Position numbers and translations under genes: made by a program
DNA from: NBML01 sp029939535
GTDB taxonomy: Bacteria; Desulfobacterota; Desulfobacteria; Desulfobacterales; Desulfobacteraceae
NCBI GenBank assembly: GCA_029939535.1
Contig: JAOZST010000142.1
Coordinates: 1-9,724, forward strand
Reading direction: 5' to 3'
DNA: 9,724 bases
Shown: one piece after another, positions 7,067-9,724 of the stretch
Layout: every line of letters starts with the position of its first letter
How positions within the stretch are numbered: position 1 is the first letter of the stretch
Notes under the pieces: generated by a model
Seen by the model: the letters and a program-made list of their open reading frames with translations, nothing else
Databases searched by the model: none
What the model was told of the DNA's origin: nothing

Positions 7067-7078
7067 ATTGTATACAAT
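7067..7078. promoter_or_regulatory. GntR-type operator upstream of dctP
   Basis: Perfect palindrome ATTGTATACAAT, identical over all 12 bases to the site upstream of gntR. It lies about 150 bp before the dctP start and covers a candidate -10 (7069-7074) at the same offset as in the gntR promoter. It probably mediates repression of the TRAP-mttB operon by the local GntR protein. Confidence 0.72.
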
Positions 7079-7097
7079 AGACATTTTTTCTTGTCCA
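7069..7097 (-). promoter_or_regulatory. Putative sigma70 promoter of the dctP operon
   Basis: On the minus strand, TGGACA (7097-7092), a 17-bp spacer and TATACA (7074-7069) give a promoter whose -10 lies inside the operator, mirroring the gntR promoter. A second candidate farther upstream is TTGACA (7138-7133), an 18-bp spacer and TAAAAT (7114-7109), which would place the operator about 25-35 bases downstream of its start. Either layout fits repression; the choice between them is not settled. The leader would be about 150-190 bases. Confidence 0.45.
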
Positions 7098-7110
7098 GAA
7101 AAATCTGCAT

Positions 7111-7136
7111 TTTATTTGTTGTCTTTATTTGTTGTC
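7111..7136. repeat. Perfect 13-bp tandem duplication upstream of dctP promoter
   Basis: TTTATTTGTTGTC occurs twice head to tail (7111-7123, 7124-7136) with no mismatch. It contributes the -35 and spacer of the more distant candidate dctP promoter on the minus strand. It may be a recent slippage duplication or a paired binding site. Confidence 0.75.
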
Positions 7137-7316
7137 AAAGGCAAATAAATTTCCCTGTTCAATGGTCTTGGTAAGAAAATAAAATTCCAAACTATTGATA
7201 TTACCGTCAACTACAGGTATGAATAATTGTCCAGAGGCTAATGCAATGGAATAAACAAATGGGGCAGGCTGAATAAAGCCTCCCATAAAATTATAAAAGA
7301 GAAAAACCTTTTTATT
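7137..7316. other. Non-coding leader region upstream of pncB
   Basis: No convincing gene lies here; an 83-codon minus-strand frame overlaps the start of pncB and has no support. A weak plus-strand promoter is possible: TTGATA (7195-7200), a 17-bp spacer and TATGAA (7218-7223). A small stem, AGGCT-GAATAA-AGCCT (7266-7281), extendable by GGG/CCC past a one-base bulge, lies 35 bp before the pncB ATG. No recognisable riboswitch or repressor site for NAD genes was seen. Confidence 0.3.
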
Positions 7317-8489
7317 ATGATTCAAAGTATTCTTGATAATGATCTGTATAAATTTACCATGCAACAGGCTGTCCACATGCTCTATCCCAGAGCCCAGGTG
7401 GAATATGAATTTACCAACAGGGGAAACACTCCTTTTCCCGATGGATTTGCATCCAGGCTCAAGACCAAGATTGAAGAAATGGCAAGCCTCTCCTTGTCAA
7501 AAGAACAAAAAACCTATCTGGAAGACACTTGCTATTTCCTCACCCCGGTCTACCTTGATTTTCTGGAAACCTATTCCTATGATCCAAGGGAAGTAAGCAT
7601 AAACCAGGACAAAGGTGATTTTTCTTTATTGGTCAAAGGTCCCTGGTATAGAACCATCCTCTGGGAGGTTCCGTTGATGGCCCTGATCAGTGAGACCTTT
7701 TTTTCCATGACTGCTCCCGGCACCCTTCCCCTGAAAGACATTAAGACAATCAACAAAAGCAAAGCAGCAATACTGGCTGAAAATAATGTGCGGTTTGCAG
7801 ATTTTGGGACAAGACGACGATTTTCTTCAAACACCCAAAAAATGATGATCACAGATATCCTGAGCAATAAACACAATACCCTCATCGGAACCAGCAATGT
7901 CCACCTGGCCAAAGAATTCAACATCAAACCAATTGGTACCATGGCCCATGAATGGGTGATGTTCCATGCAGCTCTGGTTGGCTATAAAATGGCCAATACC
8001 CTGGCAAAAGATGCCTGGATTAAAGTGTTCAAGGGGGACCTGGGAATTGTCCTGACCGATACCTATACCACAGATGTTTTTTTATCTTCCTTTGATACAT
8101 ACAATGCCAAGCTTTTTGACGGGGTACGGCACGATTCAGGCGACCCCATTGACTTTATCAATAAAATCATCCATCACTATGAAAAGCATCGTGTTGACCC
8201 CAGCACCAAAACCATTGTATTTTCAGACGGTCTTAATATAGATAAGGCCGTTGCCATTCATAATGAATGTAAAGGAAAAATAAGGGACTCCTATGGTATC
8301 GGCACCAACCTTACCAATGATGTGGGGGAAATCCCCTTAAATATCGTAATCAAATTGTCCCGGTGCCAGACCGGTCCTGGAAAACCATGGCAGCATACGG
8401 TCAAACTTTCCGATGACAAGGGAAAAAATACAGGAAACCAGTCAGAGGTTGAAACCTGTATGAAAATTCTGAATGTTCCCGAACAATAA
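7317..8489 (+). CDS. pncB: Nicotinate phosphoribosyltransferase
   Basis: NAD-salvage enzyme (Preiss-Handler pathway) that joins nicotinate and PRPP to give nicotinate mononucleotide, with ATP hydrolysis; cytoplasmic. It has 390 residues, close to the approximately 400 of enterobacterial PncB, and matches the family from end to end: LDNDLYKFTMQQAV (6-19), YEFTNRG (30-36), ADFGTRRRFS (161-170), LIGTSNVHLAKEFNIKPIGT (189-208) followed by MAHEW, with H211 as the probable phosphorylated His. Downstream come LTDTYTTDVF, VRHDSGDP, FSDGLN and GIGTNLTND. The ATG at 7317 begins the family N-terminus (MIQSILDNDLYKF), but no clear Shine-Dalgarno precedes it (only purine-rich AAAAGAGAAAAA about 11-22 bases upstream). 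The gene is transcribed away from the TRAP cluster and stands alone. Confidence 0.97.
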   Translation: MIQSILDNDLYKFTMQQAVHMLYPRAQVEYEFTNRGNTPFPDGFASRLKTKIEEMASLSLSKEQKTYLEDTCYFLTPVYLDFLETYSYDPREVSINQDKGDFSLLVKGPWYRTILWEVPLMALISETFFSMTAPGTLPLKDIKTINKSKAAILAENNVRFADFGTRRRFSSNTQKMMITDILSNKHNTLIGTSNVHLAKEFNIKPIGTMAHEWVMFHAALVGYKMANTLAKDAWIKVFKGDLGIVLTDTYTTDVFLSSFDTYNAKLFDGVRHDSGDPIDFINKIIHHYEKHRVDPSTKTIVFSDGLNIDKAVAIHNECKGKIRDSYGIGTNLTNDVGEIPLNIVIKLSRCQTGPGKPWQHTVKLSDDKGKNTGNQSEVETCMKILNVPEQ

Positions 8490-8507
8490 TCCCAATAGAT
8501 AAAATGC

Positions 8508-9724
8508 CTAAAAAATCCCCTGTTTCATCCAGGATTCAAAATCCAAAGGGATATGCCTGGGCGGCAAAGGCTCTGGGGGTGGTACTGGTACTGATTCCGA
8601 TACTGGTACTGATTCTGATTCTGGTTCTGGTTTCGGTAGTGATTCCGGATTTTGGGAAACAGGCTCTTTTTCAATCATTTCCAAAGGCTTTGCCTGAAGT
8701 AAAAGCTGCTTTATCTCACCCACCTCATCAAGGAGCAGGGAAATCTTATTTTCAATGAAGGACAGCCGGTTCTGAAGTTCAGCCTGGTCTTTGCTTTCTT
8801 CCTGGATTCTCTGGGTGGTACTGCCCTGGGCCTGGCCCGAATCAGATTTATATCGGTCAGTTTTATATTGGGCAGATTCATATTGGGCTTGCCTGTCCCC
8901 CATGGTTCTTTTTCCGGCACCTGTCCCGGTCCCTGCCCTGGTTGAAAGCCTGGTTTGTTTTTGATCTGAAAGAAACTCCAGGCACTGGTCCCAGAACAAT
9001 TCCATTGGCATGTCTGCCTTGTTCTTTTGATTTTTTGACAGTTTTATTGCAATGGAACGAATGCATCTGGAGGCATCGGTATCTGGAAACAGCATGAAAA
9101 AAGGTATCTGGGAGACCACGGAAATGGAAACATTCTTATCCCGGGCCACAATGCCTAAGGGAGAAATCTTTATTGGAAGAAACCTGTGCACGGTTTCCTT
9201 TAGTCTTGCATAGGCATTTTTAGCGGAGGCTGCTGTTTTCACCTGATTGATCACCACCTTTACCTCAGGGAGACTCTTGTTTCTGGAAAGCACCTTTAAA
9301 AGGGAATAAGCATCGGTAAGTGAAGTAGGTTCCGGGGTTGCCACAAGAATCATCTCATGGGATGCCCGACAAAATGACAAGACCTGGGAGGAGATTCCAG
9401 CCGAGGTATCAAGGATAAAATAGTCGTAGGTTGAAAGCGCCAGAAATGAATTAATCAGCCTCTTTGACTCTGCCGGGGCCAGGTCGGCCATCTTTTCAAC
9501 CCCTGAACTGCCGGGGATGATATCAATGCCCTGGAAATTTCTGATCATGATATCCCCAAGGGAATGCTCCCCGCAGAGGACATCCTCAAGCCCATGCTCG
9601 GGAAATATTCCGGTAAGTATATTCACATTGGCAAGCCCAAGATCTGCATCAAAAAGACAGACCCTGTTACCTGCCGCTGCCAGAGCCAGGGACAGATTCA
9701 GGCTGATACTGGTTTTTCCCACGC
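8508..9724 (-). CDS. FlhG/FleN-like MinD-family ATPase with long C-terminal tail (5' end cut by window)
   Basis: Deviant Walker-A P-loop ATPase of the MinD/ParA superfamily, closest by eye to FlhG/FleN (YlxH), which control flagellar number and placement. The window edge falls inside the P-loop: the first readable codons give (G)VGKTS, so the real start lies farther right and the GTG at 9722 is an internal Val. Visible motifs are FDADLGLANVNILTG (about 24-38, counted from that Val), GLEDVLCGEHSLGDIM (44-59), GIDIIPGSSGVEKMADL (65-81), the Walker A'/B region FILDTSAGISSQV (102-114) and PEPTSLTDAYSLLK (130-143). The ATPase domain ends near 255. A tail of about 150 residues follows: a Gly/Thr and Gln/Tyr-rich linker, a predicted coiled coil (about 305-346, IQEESKDQAELQNRLSFIEN onward), and a Pro/Glu/Ser/Val-rich segment (358-388). 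It ends in TAG, 18 bp from the convergent pncB stop. Family is secure; the flagellar role is inferred. Confidence 0.85.
   Translation of the reverse strand, partial: VGKTSISLNLSLALAAAGNRVCLFDADLGLANVNILTGIFPEHGLEDVLCGEHSLGDIMIRNFQGIDIIPGSSGVEKMADLAPAESKRLINSFLALSTYDYFILDTSAGISSQVLSFCRASHEMILVATPEPTSLTDAYSLLKVLSRNKSLPEVKVVINQVKTAASAKNAYARLKETVHRFLPIKISPLGIVARDKNVSISVVSQIPFFMLFPDTDASRCIRSIAIKLSKNQKNKADMPMELFWDQCLEFLSDQKQTRLSTRAGTGTGAGKRTMGDRQAQYESAQYKTDRYKSDSGQAQGSTTQRIQEESKDQAELQNRLSFIENKISLLLDEVGEIKQLLLQAKPLEMIEKEPVSQNPESLPKPEPESESVPVSESVPVPPPEPLPPRHIPLDFESWMKQGIF
8583..8615. repeat. 18-bp period repeat inside the FlhG-like tail
   Basis: TACTGGTACTGATTC occurs at 8583-8597 and again at 8601-8615, within a longer run of CTGATT/CTGGTT-type hexamers up to about 8632. 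On the coding strand it encodes Ser-Val-Pro-Val-Ser-Glu repeats. It is an in-frame low-complexity repeat that could vary in copy number without breaking the frame. Confidence 0.7.

Noticed and set aside
7125..7376. 83-codon minus-strand reading frame upstream of pncB
   Set aside because: It overlaps the well-supported start of pncB by 60 bases on the opposite strand, has no clear ribosome-binding site and shows no recognisable family. It might be a gene remnant, but nothing supports that.
9720..9722. GTG at 9722 as the start of the FlhG-like gene
   Set aside because: It falls inside the P-loop (G-V-G-K-T). A start there would remove the first half of the Walker A motif, so the gene must begin beyond the window.

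Overview
The window holds seven protein genes and looks like part of a Deltaproteobacterial (Desulfobacterota) chromosome, probably a marine sulfate reducer of the Desulfobacterales. This guess rests on gene content (a TRAP transporter, a non-pyrrolysine MttB-family methyltransferase, a FlhG/MinD-like ATPase with a long tail), moderate-to-low GC, and AT-rich intergenic DNA with compact GC-rich hairpins. It is an inference; there is no rRNA or other marker gene.

Positions 1-6915 form a one-directional minus-strand cluster. In transcription order it encodes a periplasmic TRAP solute-binding protein (dctP), the small and large TRAP permease subunits (dctQ, dctM), an MttB-family methyltransferase with no in-frame amber codon, a GntR/FCD repressor-type regulator, and an aldehyde dehydrogenase resembling the CoA-acylating methylmalonate-semialdehyde dehydrogenases, cut by the left window edge. 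The same perfect 12-bp palindrome, ATTGTATACAAT, lies upstream of dctP and upstream of gntR. In both places it covers the -10 hexamer of a plausible sigma70 promoter at the same offset. The simplest reading is a self-contained catabolic unit controlled by its own GntR protein: import of a carboxylated compound, probably methylated, demethylation by the MttB homologue, and oxidation of a downstream semialdehyde to an acyl-CoA. The substrate is unknown, and no corrinoid protein gene is present in the window.

Positions 6916-7316 are a non-coding divergent region. It carries the dctP promoter and operator, two short tandem duplications, and the weakly defined leader of pncB. Positions 7317-8489 on the plus strand encode nicotinate phosphoribosyltransferase (pncB), an NAD-salvage gene unrelated to the catabolic cluster.

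Positions 8508-9724 on the minus strand, convergent with pncB across an 18-bp gap, encode a FlhG/FleN-like MinD-family ATPase. Its N-terminus lies beyond the right edge, and it has an unusual C-terminal tail of about 150 residues with a predicted coiled coil and a Pro/Glu/Ser/Val-rich repeat segment. No RNA genes, insertion sequences or CRISPR arrays were seen.
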